The position numbers were made by a program, and so were the translations under genes. Shown here piece by piece: positions 1-8,329 of a stretch of 27,533 nt of DNA; position 1 is the first letter of the stretch, and each line of letters starts with the position of its first letter. The DNA is from JACVRX01 sp035697245 (GTDB lineage Bacteria > Actinomycetota > Actinomycetes > Jiangellales > Jiangellaceae): the NCBI GenBank assembly GCA_035697245.1, contig DASSDH010000254.1, positions 1 through 27,533 of the forward strand, in the 5' to 3' direction. The notes beneath the pieces are model-generated. The model saw nothing but the letters and a program-made list of their open reading frames with translations, searched no databases and was not told where the DNA came from.

Positions 1-1179
1 GCGACGATCCTGCATGCCGATCTGGACGCGTTTTATGCCTCGGTCGAGCAACGCGACGATCCGCGGCTGCGCGGGCGTCCAGTCATCGTCGGCGCCGGAG
101 TAGTCCTCGCCGCCAGCTACGAAGCCAAGGCGCTCGGCGTCCGCACGGCGATGGGTGGTGCGCAGGCCCGGCGGCTCTGCCCGGACGCCGTCGTCGTCGA
201 CCCTCGGATGTCGGCCTACACGCAAGCGAGCAAAGCCGTCTTCGCGGTGTTCGAAGACACCACGCCGCTGGTCGAGGGGATCTCGATCGACGAGGCGTTC
301 CTCGACGTCGGCGGACTGCGGCGGATCTCGGGGTCGCCCACGGAGATCGCCGTACGGCTGCGCCGCACCGTTCGTGAACAGGTCGGGCTGCCGATCACGG
401 TGGGGATCGCTCGGACCAAGTTCCTCGCCAAGGTCGCGAGCGGAGTGGCCAAGCCGGACGGACTGCTGGTCGTGCACCCCGACCGCGAACTGGGCTTCCT
501 GCACCCGCTGTCGGTGGAACGGCTGTGGGGGGTCGGGCGAGTGACCGCGGCCAAGCTCGGCCGTCGCGGGATCGGAACTGTGGGCGATGTCGCCGAACTC
601 CCTGAGACCGCGCTGGTCTCCATCCTCGGCCCGGCGGCAGGCCGGCACCTGCACGCCCTCGCGCACAACCGGGATCCGCGGCCGGTGCAGGTCGGACGCC
701 GACGCCGGTCGATCGGGTCCCAGCGAGCCCTTGGCCGTGCCCCGAAGTCACCCGCGACGCTCGACGCCACCCTGGTCGGGCTCGTGGATCGGCTCGGCCG
801 GCGGCTGCGAGCGGCCCACCGGGTCTGCCGCACGGTTGTCCTCCGGCTGCGCTTCGACGACTTCAGCCGGGCCACCCGGTCGCACACCCTGGCCGACGCG
901 ACGGCGGACACCGAGACGATCCTCACCACGGCGAGAGGTCTGCTTGAGCTCGCCTTGCCGATGATCGTGAACCACGGCATAACGCTGATCGGCATCGCGC
1001 TCAGCAACCTTGCGGACGACACCGACTTCCAACTCGTGCTGCCGTTCGAGCGGCAGCCGGCAGGCGCGCTCGACGCCTCACTCGACGCGCTGCGCGAGCG
1101 GTTCGGCTCCCAGGCCGTCACCCGGGCGGTGCTGATCGGCCGCGACCCCGGCCTGTCGGTCCCGCTGCTACCCGACTAG
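1..1179 (+). CDS. dinB: DNA polymerase IV (Y-family), 5' end outside window
   Basis: Error-prone translesion polymerase of the DinB family. The reading frame is open from base 1 and begins ATILHADLDAFYASVEQ, the conserved N-terminal metal-binding motif, so only a few residues are missing. The palm continues with SYEAKALGVRTAM and SIDEAFLDV (the second acidic cluster). A helix-hairpin-helix thumb (LWGVGRVTAAKLGRRGI) and the little-finger domain follow. Near the C-terminus FQLVLPFE resembles a beta-clamp-binding peptide (QLxLF type). The visible part is 392 residues, close to a full-length DinB. It ends 19 bp before the stop of the convergent esterase gene. Several dinB paralogues often coexist in actinobacteria, and I cannot say which this is. 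Confidence 0.95.
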   Translation, partial: ATILHADLDAFYASVEQRDDPRLRGRPVIVGAGVVLAASYEAKALGVRTAMGGAQARRLCPDAVVVDPRMSAYTQASKAVFAVFEDTTPLVEGISIDEAFLDVGGLRRISGSPTEIAVRLRRTVREQVGLPITVGIARTKFLAKVASGVAKPDGLLVVHPDRELGFLHPLSVERLWGVGRVTAAKLGRRGIGTVGDVAELPETALVSILGPAAGRHLHALAHNRDPRPVQVGRRRRSIGSQRALGRAPKSPATLDATLVGLVDRLGRRLRAAHRVCRTVVLRLRFDDFSRATRSHTLADATADTETILTTARGLLELALPMIVNHGITLIGIALSNLADDTDFQLVLPFERQPAGALDASLDALRERFGSQAVTRAVLIGRDPGLSVPLLPD

Positions 1180-1198
1180 GGCGAGGGTTGTGCGACCG

Positions 1199-2374
1199 CT
1201 ACTCGTAGACCAGCTTTTGCGGGCCGGGATAGACGTAGGACAGCGCGTCGCGCATCCGGTCGCGCCAGTTCTCCCAGGTGTGCCCGTCGCGGGCTTCGAC
1301 GTAACGCACGTCCATTCCCGTCGACTCGAACGTCGGGACCATCGAGCGGTTGGGGATGATCAGCGGTTCGTAGACGCCGCAGCTCATGAACAGCCGGTCG
1401 GCGACCCGGCGTGGCTTGGCTCGGTAGCGGTTCATGAACTTTACTACCGGGTCGAACGCCGGGCCGCCGCCGTGGTTGGCGCCGATGTCGGTGAATACGA
1501 ACGAGCCCGACATCAGCACCAGCGATCCGTAGATGTCCGGCGATCGGTACGCGGCCGATAACGAGGCGACCGCCCCGAAGCTCGACCCGAGCAGGCAGCG
1601 CCCGGACCGGCTACCGGCGAGCGGCAGCTCGACCTCCAGTCTGGGCACCAGCTCCTTGGTGACGAAGCGAGAGTGCGCGGTCGAGTTGGCGTACTCGCTC
1701 AGCCGGTCCCTGGGCTGCAGGAAGGCCACGACCATCTCGGCCACGTCGAGCCGGTGGATGAGGTTGTCCAGCACCGTCTTGGCCGACGCGTATCGCAGAA
1801 AGTCGCCGCCGTCGTGCATGACGAGAAGCGGGTACGACGCCGTCCGCCGGAACCGGGCGGGCAGGTAGAGAGTCACCTCATAGTCGTGCCGCAGCGCGCG
1901 GCTCTGCACGACCATCTCGGTGAGCTCGCCGGGCCGGGCGTCGGGGTCGGGCAGCGTCCAGTCCGGCGTGCTGTAGCCGGCTGCGAAGCACACCGACGAG
2001 CTGCCCATCGGGCTATGCGAGACCTTGGGGTTCAGCGGGTCGTTGAAGCGCTCCTGATGGTCGCCTCGCCTGACCTCGATCTGGTACTCGACCCGTGACC
2101 CCGGGGGCAGCTCGAGCACGAGGTACCACAGGTCGGATCCCCACAGCCGGCGCATCGGCATCCGATCCGGCAGCCCGACGATGCGCTGCACGAGGAAGAC
2201 CTCATCGGCGTCGCCACGGTAGAGGAACGTGCACCGTGGACCTTCGACGATGGGAATCTCGTGCCGCGCAAGAAATCGATCGATGACCGCAGCGTCGACG
2301 GGCGCCCGCTCCTTGAGCCGGTTGATCGCCAGCTTTCGCGTCGCCGCACCCGTCCGGATGGCTCCGATCGTCAT
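1199..2374 (-). CDS. Fes-like alpha/beta esterase (ATP-grasp cluster)
   Basis: Predicted serine hydrolase of 391 residues in the enterochelin-esterase/putative esterase family (D superfamily). Residues 1-140 look like the beta-rich N-terminal domain of Fes-type esterases (LWGSDLWYLVLELPPGSRVEYQI). The hydrolase domain follows, with YPLLVMHDGGDFL (184-193), nucleophile S265 in GSSFG, and likely catalytic H365 in DGHTWENWR. There is no signal peptide, so it is probably cytoplasmic. The ATG overlaps the stop of the S51 gene as ATGA, which fixes the start and implies translational coupling. It is the third gene of the leftward unit. The substrate is unknown. Fes-type enzymes cut ester-linked siderophores, but no siderophore genes are seen here, so an ester or amide made by the neighbouring ligases is an inference. 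Confidence 0.85.
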   Translation of the reverse strand: MTIGAIRTGAATRKLAINRLKERAPVDAAVIDRFLARHEIPIVEGPRCTFLYRGDADEVFLVQRIVGLPDRMPMRRLWGSDLWYLVLELPPGSRVEYQIEVRRGDHQERFNDPLNPKVSHSPMGSSSVCFAAGYSTPDWTLPDPDARPGELTEMVVQSRALRHDYEVTLYLPARFRRTASYPLLVMHDGGDFLRYASAKTVLDNLIHRLDVAEMVVAFLQPRDRLSEYANSTAHSRFVTKELVPRLEVELPLAGSRSGRCLLGSSFGAVASLSAAYRSPDIYGSLVLMSGSFVFTDIGANHGGGPAFDPVVKFMNRYRAKPRRVADRLFMSCGVYEPLIIPNRSMVPTFESTGMDVRYVEARDGHTWENWRDRMRDALSYVYPGPQKLVYE

Positions 2375-3288
2375 GCTGCTTCCACCGTTCCGATATGCCC
2401 GTCCGGATCGACGACGCGGGCAGCGGGCGGCAACGAGCCGTCCGGTTCGAGGTCGAGCCGCGTGCCGTCGTCGAGGACGACACATTTCGCCGGTTCGAAC
2501 CGCTGCGCGAGTACCGACATCCGCAGCCGGTCGTCGACACGCAGCCTCCGGCGCGCGTGCGGCAACAGAACCGCTCGCGGTATGACGCCCAACCCATCGT
2601 GGTACACCTCGGCATGCGTTGGCCCGTGCGGAATGCGGTCGTGGAACAAGACGATTTGCTCGGTCAGCGCCATGGCGCCCGCGGACCATGCGACCAGCGG
2701 TAGCGATTCGGACGGGTTCACGCCGAACAGCCGCATAACGTGGACGAGGACGCCGACGTGGCCGCCCGCGATGACTAGCGCGGCCGCGTTGCGAAGGATC
2801 TTGTTCACCGATGCGACATGCGCGGCGACGACCGGGCGTTCCGCCGGACGCCACGCCGAGACGAAGTCGGTGTGCGCCGCCCATACCAGGTTGCGATGGC
2901 GTTCGTCGATGAGGCGGACGACGGCGAGGGCGCCTCCGACCGCTCCGGTCGTGGTGCGAGGAGATCCGCTGCGCTGTGCGACCTCGTAGAGCGCGCGCAG
3001 CGCGTGGTCGAGCTGCACGACGTACAGCTGCTGAAACTCGTCGAGCACCGCCCGGTGCTCGAGTTCCGCCGTGGCGTACTCCGGATCGTGCTCGAGGACC
3101 TCGAGCCAGCGACGGTGCAGTCCGAGGTTGACGCCACGGCCGCCGAGCGCGCGGTCGAGTTCCAGGTCGTCCGGCTCACGCTCCAGCCAGCCGGCCGTGA
3201 TGGTCGCAATGGGCGCATCGGGGTCGATGTCGGCGACCGCCTGGTCGACGGTGGGCCGGCGTTGCGGGCCCAACAGCGTCAGCCTCAC
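2371..3288 (-). CDS. S51/cyanophycinase-like peptidase (class I GATase-like fold)
   Basis: A 305-residue protein whose C-terminal half resembles peptidase family S51 (dipeptidase E, cyanophycinase). AGGHVG lies at 174-179, the nucleophile elbow AWSAGAMALT at 200-209 has S202, and LLPHARRRL has H244 at the place of the catalytic His. The N-terminal half has no hallmark I recognise beyond ATITAGWLER (28-37), which fits the first strand of the fold; a long helical insertion, about 60-160, separates it from the GGH motif. Family members cut after Asp or at isoaspartyl bonds, so a substrate with Asp-like residues is plausible but inferred. The GTG at 3288 overlaps the upstream TGA as GTGA, and its own stop overlaps the esterase ATG. 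An upstream extension in this frame would run inside the ATP-grasp gene and was not used. Confidence 0.75.
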   Translation of the reverse strand: MRLTLLGPQRRPTVDQAVADIDPDAPIATITAGWLEREPDDLELDRALGGRGVNLGLHRRWLEVLEHDPEYATAELEHRAVLDEFQQLYVVQLDHALRALYEVAQRSGSPRTTTGAVGGALAVVRLIDERHRNLVWAAHTDFVSAWRPAERPVVAAHVASVNKILRNAAALVIAGGHVGVLVHVMRLFGVNPSESLPLVAWSAGAMALTEQIVLFHDRIPHGPTHAEVYHDGLGVIPRAVLLPHARRRLRVDDRLRMSVLAQRFEPAKCVVLDDGTRLDLEPDGSLPPAARVVDPDGHIGTVEAA

Positions 3289-4508
3289 GCGGCGTACACG
3301 TGCACCGTCCGCCCGACGTCGTCGAGCATGCCGCGCAGGACGTCGTAATCGGGGTGCTTCATCCGGATGTAGGCATTGGCCATATAGCCCGCTGCCGCCG
3401 GTTGGGTGGGCGTTCCAGGTGGCGGCAGGTGTGCGTCGATCACCCATTCACCGGACCGGGCCTGAATGTCCTCGACGCCGGAGTATCCGGTGATCTGCCC
3501 GTCGCGATCGGGTCGGAGCGCGATGATCCCGCTGGCGAACCGTCGCGACGGACGGGCGCTGACGCCGCCGTGGACAATGGCATTCGCCCACTCGCGGTAG
3601 ACGTCGATGTCGTTGCCGGCCGAGTAGAGGTCCCAGGCGCCGACGCCGGGCGGGCGGCAGCCGATCTCGGAGAAGCGCAGCCCCTTCGGTCCGAAGAACC
3701 ACTCCATGTGGGTCGCGCTGGTCCCGATGCCGAGGGCCTCGTTCACCCGTTGGCCGAGCTCGCGAAGCTGCCGGTAGTCCTCGGCCGTGTCGACGCGATT
3801 CGTCGAGATGAACTGTGGCGAGATCCACGGCGTGCGCATCGCGTCCAGGACGTTGGGGAAGTAGTGCGACACGAAGTCGAGGGCCGGCTGCCCGTCGACC
3901 GAGACGGTGTCGTAGAAGCCTTCGTGGCCTTCGACGAACTCCTCCACGGCGATCGATTGGACGCCCTGCCCGCCAAAGGCACCCAACGCGACATCGAGGT
4001 CGGCGCGGTTGTCGACTCGGGTGGTGTCCATTGCGCCGGCCCCTGAGCGCGGCTTGAGGATGAGCGGGTAGCCGACGGCGTCGGCGAACGCGAGCACCTC
4101 CGCGGCCGTCCCGGCTGCCGTCGATGCCGCCGTGGGCACCCCGGTCGCCCGGAGCGCCTCTTTCATCGACGGCTTGTCGCGGCACAGCCAGGCCGTGCGG
4201 ACCGATGTGCCGGGGACCGTGCAGTTCTCCCGAGCTTGTGCGGCGGCCAGCGTGTGCGCCTCGATCGTGCACTCGAGCCGGTCGACCCACACCTTGTCCT
4301 GCACCCACCTGACCGTGTCGGTGAGGATCCCGACGTCGATCACGGTCGGAACCTGGTGGTAGTGCGTCATCCAGCTCTTGAGCTGGTCGTCGAGCATCTC
4401 CGGCGGCGACTCGCCGATACCGATGACGGTCGCTCCCGCCTCGGCCAGCCCGCGCACGAAGTTCCGCTGGGTGGAGGGAAAGAAGGGCTCGATGAAGACG
4501 ACGTTCAC
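3285..4508 (-). CDS. ATP-grasp carboxylate-amine ligase A
   Basis: A 407-residue ATP-grasp enzyme that should activate a carboxylate as an acyl-phosphate and join it to an amine. The N-terminal pre-ATP-grasp domain has VVFIEPFFP and GATVIGIGE. RDKPSMK lies at 110-116, the ATP-binding YPLILKPRSGAG has K152, VEEFVEG has E189/E190, and THMEWF and SEIGCRPPG (280-288) supply metal and substrate residues. The same order of motifs occurs in the two ligases across the divergent promoter. I place the start at GTG 4508. The product then begins MNVVFIEP, aligning with MNVIMISP of ligase C, and TAGCAT lies 8-13 bases upstream. An in-frame ATG at 4517 would add three residues. It is the first gene of the leftward unit. 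Substrates are unknown. Confidence 0.9.
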   Translation of the reverse strand: MNVVFIEPFFPSTQRNFVRGLAEAGATVIGIGESPPEMLDDQLKSWMTHYHQVPTVIDVGILTDTVRWVQDKVWVDRLECTIEAHTLAAAQARENCTVPGTSVRTAWLCRDKPSMKEALRATGVPTAASTAAGTAAEVLAFADAVGYPLILKPRSGAGAMDTTRVDNRADLDVALGAFGGQGVQSIAVEEFVEGHEGFYDTVSVDGQPALDFVSHYFPNVLDAMRTPWISPQFISTNRVDTAEDYRQLRELGQRVNEALGIGTSATHMEWFFGPKGLRFSEIGCRPPGVGAWDLYSAGNDIDVYREWANAIVHGGVSARPSRRFASGIIALRPDRDGQITGYSGVEDIQARSGEWVIDAHLPPPGTPTQPAAAGYMANAYIRMKHPDYDVLRGMLDDVGRTVHVYAA

Positions 4509-4545
4509 GCCCGGCATGCTAGCCGCCGGCCGGTACCGTCAGCGC
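4509..4545. promoter_or_regulatory. compact divergent promoter of the ATP-grasp cluster
   Basis: Only 37 bp separate GTG 4508 (leftward) and ATG 4546 (rightward). Rightward, TACCGT at 4534-4539 is exactly -12 to -7 from the ATG and fits the TANNNT -10 consensus. Leftward, TAGCAT (minus strand of 4516-4521) is -13 to -8 from the GTG. Neither side has a Shine-Dalgarno sequence or a clear -35, so both units are probably leaderless. The two polymerase footprints would overlap. Confidence 0.6.
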
Positions 4546-5775
4546 ATGGTTGTCGCTGCTTTCGTCGCACCGTTCCTGCTCGAAGCCACTGCCCGGTTCG
4601 TCGTCTCCGCGGCAACACTGCCTGGCGTCCGGCTCGGAGTCGTCACTGCGACGCCTGCCGATCAGCTCCCGGCTGGGCTGAAGGAACACCTGGCCGGCCA
4701 CTGGCGGGTGGACGACGCGCTGGACCCGCAGCAAATCGCTCAGGCGGTAGCCGGGTTGAGCCAGCAGATGGGCCGGATCGAGCGGCTGGTCGGCGCTCTC
4801 GAGCAGCTGCAAGTGCCGATGGCCGAGGCCAGGCAGATGCTCGGCTTGGAGGGCATGGACGTCGACATCGCCCGCAACGTCCGGGACAAGTCGCGGATGA
4901 AATCCGTTCTGCAAGCCGCCGGGGTTCCGTGCGCGCGTCACCAGCTGGTCCACGATCCGGCGCAGGCGCTGGCGTTCGCGGAAGCCGTGGGCTTCCCGTT
5001 GGTGGCCAAGCCACCGGCCGGCGCAGGAGCCCAGGCCACGTATCGGCTCGACGAGCCGGCCGCCCTGCAGGAGTGGCTGCGCGCGATACCACCCCGTCCC
5101 GACGCACCCGGCCTGCTCGAGGAGTTCCTGGTGGGGCAGGAGCACAGCTTCGACAGCGTCACGATCGGCGGGGAGACGGTGTGGGCGTCGATCGCCGACT
5201 ACATGCCACCGCCGCTGGAGGTCCTGCGGAACCCGTGGATGCAGTGGGTCGTCATGCTGCCCCGAGACATCAGCGGCCCAGAGTACGACGGCATTCGGGA
5301 GGCCGGCCCAGCAGCTCTGCGTGCCCTTGGCGTACGCGACGCCCTGACTCACATGGAATGGTTCCGGCGCCCGGACGGGTCGGTCGCGGTTTCGGAGGTC
5401 GCGGCCCGCCCGCCCGGCGCGCAACTCACGAACATGCACGGCTATGCCCACGACATGGACATGTACCGCTCCTGGGCCGAGTTGGTCCTCCTCGACCGGT
5501 TCGAGCCGCGGGAACGTCGCTACGCGGCTGGGACGGTCTACCTGCGGGGCATGGGCAAGGGCCGAGTCCGGGCAGTGCACGGTGCGGACCAGCTGCAGCG
5601 GGAGCTGGGTCACCTGGTCGTCGAGTCGCGGCTGCCGCGGCCCGGACAGCCCGCATCGACGACCTACGAGGGCGAGGGATACGTGATCGTCCGCGACCCG
5701 GACACGGCAGTGGTTCGTGATGCGTTGCAGCGCATCGTCACTGGGATCCGAGTCGAGCTGGTTGAGGCGCAGTGA
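4546..5775 (+). CDS. ATP-grasp carboxylate-amine ligase B
   Basis: A 409-residue ATP-grasp ligase related to the flanking ligases A and C. RDKSRMK lies at 113-119, the ATP-binding lysine is K155 in FPLVAKPPAGAG, EEF covers 192-194, THMEWF covers 268-273, and SEVAARPPG covers 283-291. The C-terminal domain (GTVYLRGMGKGRV) matches the other two. Its first 110 residues diverge most from its relatives and lack the GATVIGxG signature, which suggests a different acceptor or partner. ATG 4546 was chosen because TACCGT stands 7-12 bases upstream and because longer in-frame extensions would overlap ligase A. It is the first gene of the rightward unit and ends in a GTGA overlap with ligase C. Substrates are unknown. 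Confidence 0.9.
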   Translation: MVVAAFVAPFLLEATARFVVSAATLPGVRLGVVTATPADQLPAGLKEHLAGHWRVDDALDPQQIAQAVAGLSQQMGRIERLVGALEQLQVPMAEARQMLGLEGMDVDIARNVRDKSRMKSVLQAAGVPCARHQLVHDPAQALAFAEAVGFPLVAKPPAGAGAQATYRLDEPAALQEWLRAIPPRPDAPGLLEEFLVGQEHSFDSVTIGGETVWASIADYMPPPLEVLRNPWMQWVVMLPRDISGPEYDGIREAGPAALRALGVRDALTHMEWFRRPDGSVAVSEVAARPPGAQLTNMHGYAHDMDMYRSWAELVLLDRFEPRERRYAAGTVYLRGMGKGRVRAVHGADQLQRELGHLVVESRLPRPGQPASTTYEGEGYVIVRDPDTAVVRDALQRIVTGIRVELVEAQ

Positions 5776-6986
5776 ACGTGATCATGATCTCCCCGGGCTA
5801 TCCGGTCGAGATGTCCTACTTCACCAAGGCGCTGGCCGCGGTCGGCGCAACGGTCATCGGCGTCGGCGACCAGCCTCCGGATGCGCTACCGCCGGCCGCG
5901 TGGGAAGGGCTCTCGCACTATGAGCGGGTGTCGCTCACCGACGAAGCGGCTGTGCTCGGCGCGCTGCACGGGCTCGCCAGGCACACCCGGTTCGGGCTGG
6001 TGGAATGCCTCTGGGAGCCATACATGCTGCTCGCGGCTCACATCCGGGAGGTGTTCGGGATCCCCGGGATGACCGTCGAGCAGACGGTTCCGTTCCGGGA
6101 CAAAGAGCGGATGAAGCAGCAGATCGACGCGGCCGGGATCCGCACCCCACGACATGCCAGCACCACGACCGTCTCGGGTGTGTGGGAGGCGGCGGAATGG
6201 ATCGGGTTCCCGATCATCGTCAAGCCCATCGCGGGCGCCGGATCGGCCGACACCTACCGAGTCGGCTCCGCCGCGGAGCTCAACGACGTCCTCCCCATGC
6301 TGCGGCACATCCCGGAGGTGAGCGTCGAAGAATTCGTCGACGGTGAGGAGTTCACCTACGACACCGTGTGCGCGGGCGGCGAGCTCCTATTCGAGCACAT
6401 CCTGTGGTACCGACCCCGCCCGCTGCAGATGCGGATGCACGAATGGATCAGCCCGACCTGCATTTCGCTACGCGACCTGTCCGTGCCGGAGCTACAGGCA
6501 GGTCGGCGGATGGGTGTCGAGGTACTGTCCGCTCTGGGTTTCCGGTCCGGCTTCACCCACATGGAGTGGTACCGCAAGGCCGACGGCGAAGCGGTCTTCG
6601 GCGAGATCGGAGCGCGTCCGCCAGGAGCGCGCGTGGTCGACCTGATGAACTACGCGACCGATGGTGACCTGTACGTCGGGTGGGCCGAAGCCGTCGTGCA
6701 CGGACGGCTCAGCCAACCGCTCGAGCGCCGGTACAACGTCGGCAGCATCTTCAAGCGGGCGCAAGGCGTCGGCCGGATCACCAGGTACGAAGGGCTGGAC
6801 GCCTTGCTTGCGGAGTACGGCGACGCCGTGGTGGCTCAGGAGCTGCTGTCACCGGGAGCCCCCCGGCGCGACTGGCGAGCGAGCGTGATCGGCGACGGTT
6901 TGATCATGGTGCGTGATCCCGAACTACGGCGGGTGATCGAGATGACCGAGCGGTTCGCCGGTGAGTTCACGATGTACGCAGAGTGA
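5772..6986 (+). CDS. ATP-grasp carboxylate-amine ligase C
   Basis: A 404-residue ATP-grasp ligase closest in layout to ligase A. It begins MNVIMISPGYP, has GATVIGVGDQPPD (25-37), RDKERMK (109-115), ATP-binding K151 in FPIIVKPIAGAGS, VEEFVDGEEF (185-194), THMEWY (262-267) and FGEIGARPPG (276-285). The C-terminal domain contains VGSIFKRAQGVGRITRYEG. The start is the GTG of a GTGA overlap with the stop of ligase B, and it overlaps the following M20 gene in the same way, so the three genes should be translated as a coupled set. Three related ligases in one locus suggest successive condensations or different amino-acid partners. That is inference; the reaction cannot be read from the sequence. Confidence 0.9.
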   Translation: MNVIMISPGYPVEMSYFTKALAAVGATVIGVGDQPPDALPPAAWEGLSHYERVSLTDEAAVLGALHGLARHTRFGLVECLWEPYMLLAAHIREVFGIPGMTVEQTVPFRDKERMKQQIDAAGIRTPRHASTTTVSGVWEAAEWIGFPIIVKPIAGAGSADTYRVGSAAELNDVLPMLRHIPEVSVEEFVDGEEFTYDTVCAGGELLFEHILWYRPRPLQMRMHEWISPTCISLRDLSVPELQAGRRMGVEVLSALGFRSGFTHMEWYRKADGEAVFGEIGARPPGARVVDLMNYATDGDLYVGWAEAVVHGRLSQPLERRYNVGSIFKRAQGVGRITRYEGLDALLAEYGDAVVAQELLSPGAPRRDWRASVIGDGLIMVRDPELRRVIEMTERFAGEFTMYAE

Positions 6987-8329
6987 TGGGCCAGGTCGAC
7001 GCCGCCCGTGCGGCGGTCGCCGGTGTTCTCCCCGGCGTCCGCCAGGCGCTGGAGGGGTTGATCCGCATTCCGTCGGTGTCAGCGGATCCGGCGGCATCGG
7101 TGCACCTGTTACGCAGCGCGGCGACGGTCGCGGCATTGCTGCGATTGGCGGGCTTGGACGAGGTCGAGACCGTCCAGGCTCCGGCCGGGCGACCGGCCGT
7201 GCTGGGCCGTTGGGCGGGTCCGCCAGGATCGCCGACGGTGCTGCTCTACGCTCACCACGACGTCCAACCGCCGGGCGACGCCAGCGCCTGGCAGACGCCG
7301 CCGTTCGAACCGGTCGAGCGTGCCGGCCGGCTCTATGGCCGCGGTGCGGCCGACGACAAAGCCGGAATCGCCGTGCACTTGGCCACGCTGCGGGCGTTGG
7401 GGAGCACGCCACCGGTCGGAGTCGTGGTGCTGGTCGAGGGGGAGGAAGAGATCGGCTCGCCGACGCTACCCGCCCTGCTCGAGGCCCACCGGGCCCGGCT
7501 CGCCGCGGACGTTATCGTGCTCGCCGACTCGACCAATTGGCGCGTCGGGGTACCGGCGCTCACCACGTCACTTCGGGGTGGCGTCAATGTCGTGGTCGAA
7601 GTCTCGACGCTGCAGCACGCTGTTCACAGCGGCCTCTACGGCGGGCCGGTCCCCGATGCCCTGACGGTACTGGCGCGGCTGCTGGCCACTCTGCACGACG
7701 ACCAGGGCAACGTCGCCGTCGGCGGCCTCTCGTCTGGTACAGCCGACCCGCTCGACCTCACGGAAGCCACGCTGCGGGCAGACGCGGGTGTGCTCGATGG
7801 TGTGGCATTGATCGGAAGCGGGAACCTCACCTCCCGGCTGTGGGCCGGTCCGGCAATCTCCGTCGTCGGCATCGACTCGCCCGCAGTGGAGGACGCGTCG
7901 ATGTCGCTCGTCCCCTGTGCGCGGGCCAAGGTCTCGCTGCGGATCGGTCCGTCGGATGACGCCGACGCCGCCCGCACGGCGCTCATCGACCATCTGATGT
8001 TGCGCGCGCCGTGGGGTGCGCACGTGGAGGTCACGGCGGGCCAGCCGGTGCAGCCCTTCCAGGCCACGACGTCCGGACCTGCCTACGCGGCGGCCCGATC
8101 GGCGTTCGCCGATGCCTGGGGTGTCGAGCCGGTCGAGATCGGCGTCGGCGGCTCGATCGACTTCGTGCCCACCTTCGCGACGGCCTTTCCCGAGGCCGAG
8201 ATCCTCATCACGGGGGTCGAGGATCCGGACACCCGAGCGCACGGCGCGAACGAGAGTCTGCACCTGGCCGACTTCGAGCGCGCCTGCCTCGCCGAGTTGC
8301 TCTTCCTGACCAGGCTTGCGGGCTTCTAG
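6983..8329 (+). CDS. M20-family metallo-dipeptidase
   Basis: A 448-residue di-zinc peptidase of the M20/CNDP-like dipeptidase group. Metal ligands are visible: YAHHDVQPP has H91 and D93, the bridging Asp D124 is in GAADDKAG, and EGEEEIGS has general base E155 and ligand E156. Further ligands lie in VLADSTNW and near the C-terminus in AHGANES. A dimerisation (lid) domain occupies the middle. The protein lacks a signal peptide and is probably cytoplasmic. Starts GTG 6983 and ATG 6986 are adjacent, and both overlap the stop of ligase C. It is the last gene of the rightward unit. The family cleaves short peptides and N-acyl amino acids, so it may trim or recycle the product of the ATP-grasp ligases. 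Confidence 0.9.
   Translation: MMGQVDAARAAVAGVLPGVRQALEGLIRIPSVSADPAASVHLLRSAATVAALLRLAGLDEVETVQAPAGRPAVLGRWAGPPGSPTVLLYAHHDVQPPGDASAWQTPPFEPVERAGRLYGRGAADDKAGIAVHLATLRALGSTPPVGVVVLVEGEEEIGSPTLPALLEAHRARLAADVIVLADSTNWRVGVPALTTSLRGGVNVVVEVSTLQHAVHSGLYGGPVPDALTVLARLLATLHDDQGNVAVGGLSSGTADPLDLTEATLRADAGVLDGVALIGSGNLTSRLWAGPAISVVGIDSPAVEDASMSLVPCARAKVSLRIGPSDDADAARTALIDHLMLRAPWGAHVEVTAGQPVQPFQATTSGPAYAAARSAFADAWGVEPVEIGVGGSIDFVPTFATAFPEAEILITGVEDPDTRAHGANESLHLADFERACLAELLFLTRLAGF

Noticed and set aside
2375..2884. N-terminal extension of the Fes-like esterase to 561 residues
   Set aside because: The extra 170 codons overlap the S51 gene completely and have shadow-like Arg/Gly composition; the ATGA overlap at 2371-2374 gives a natural start.
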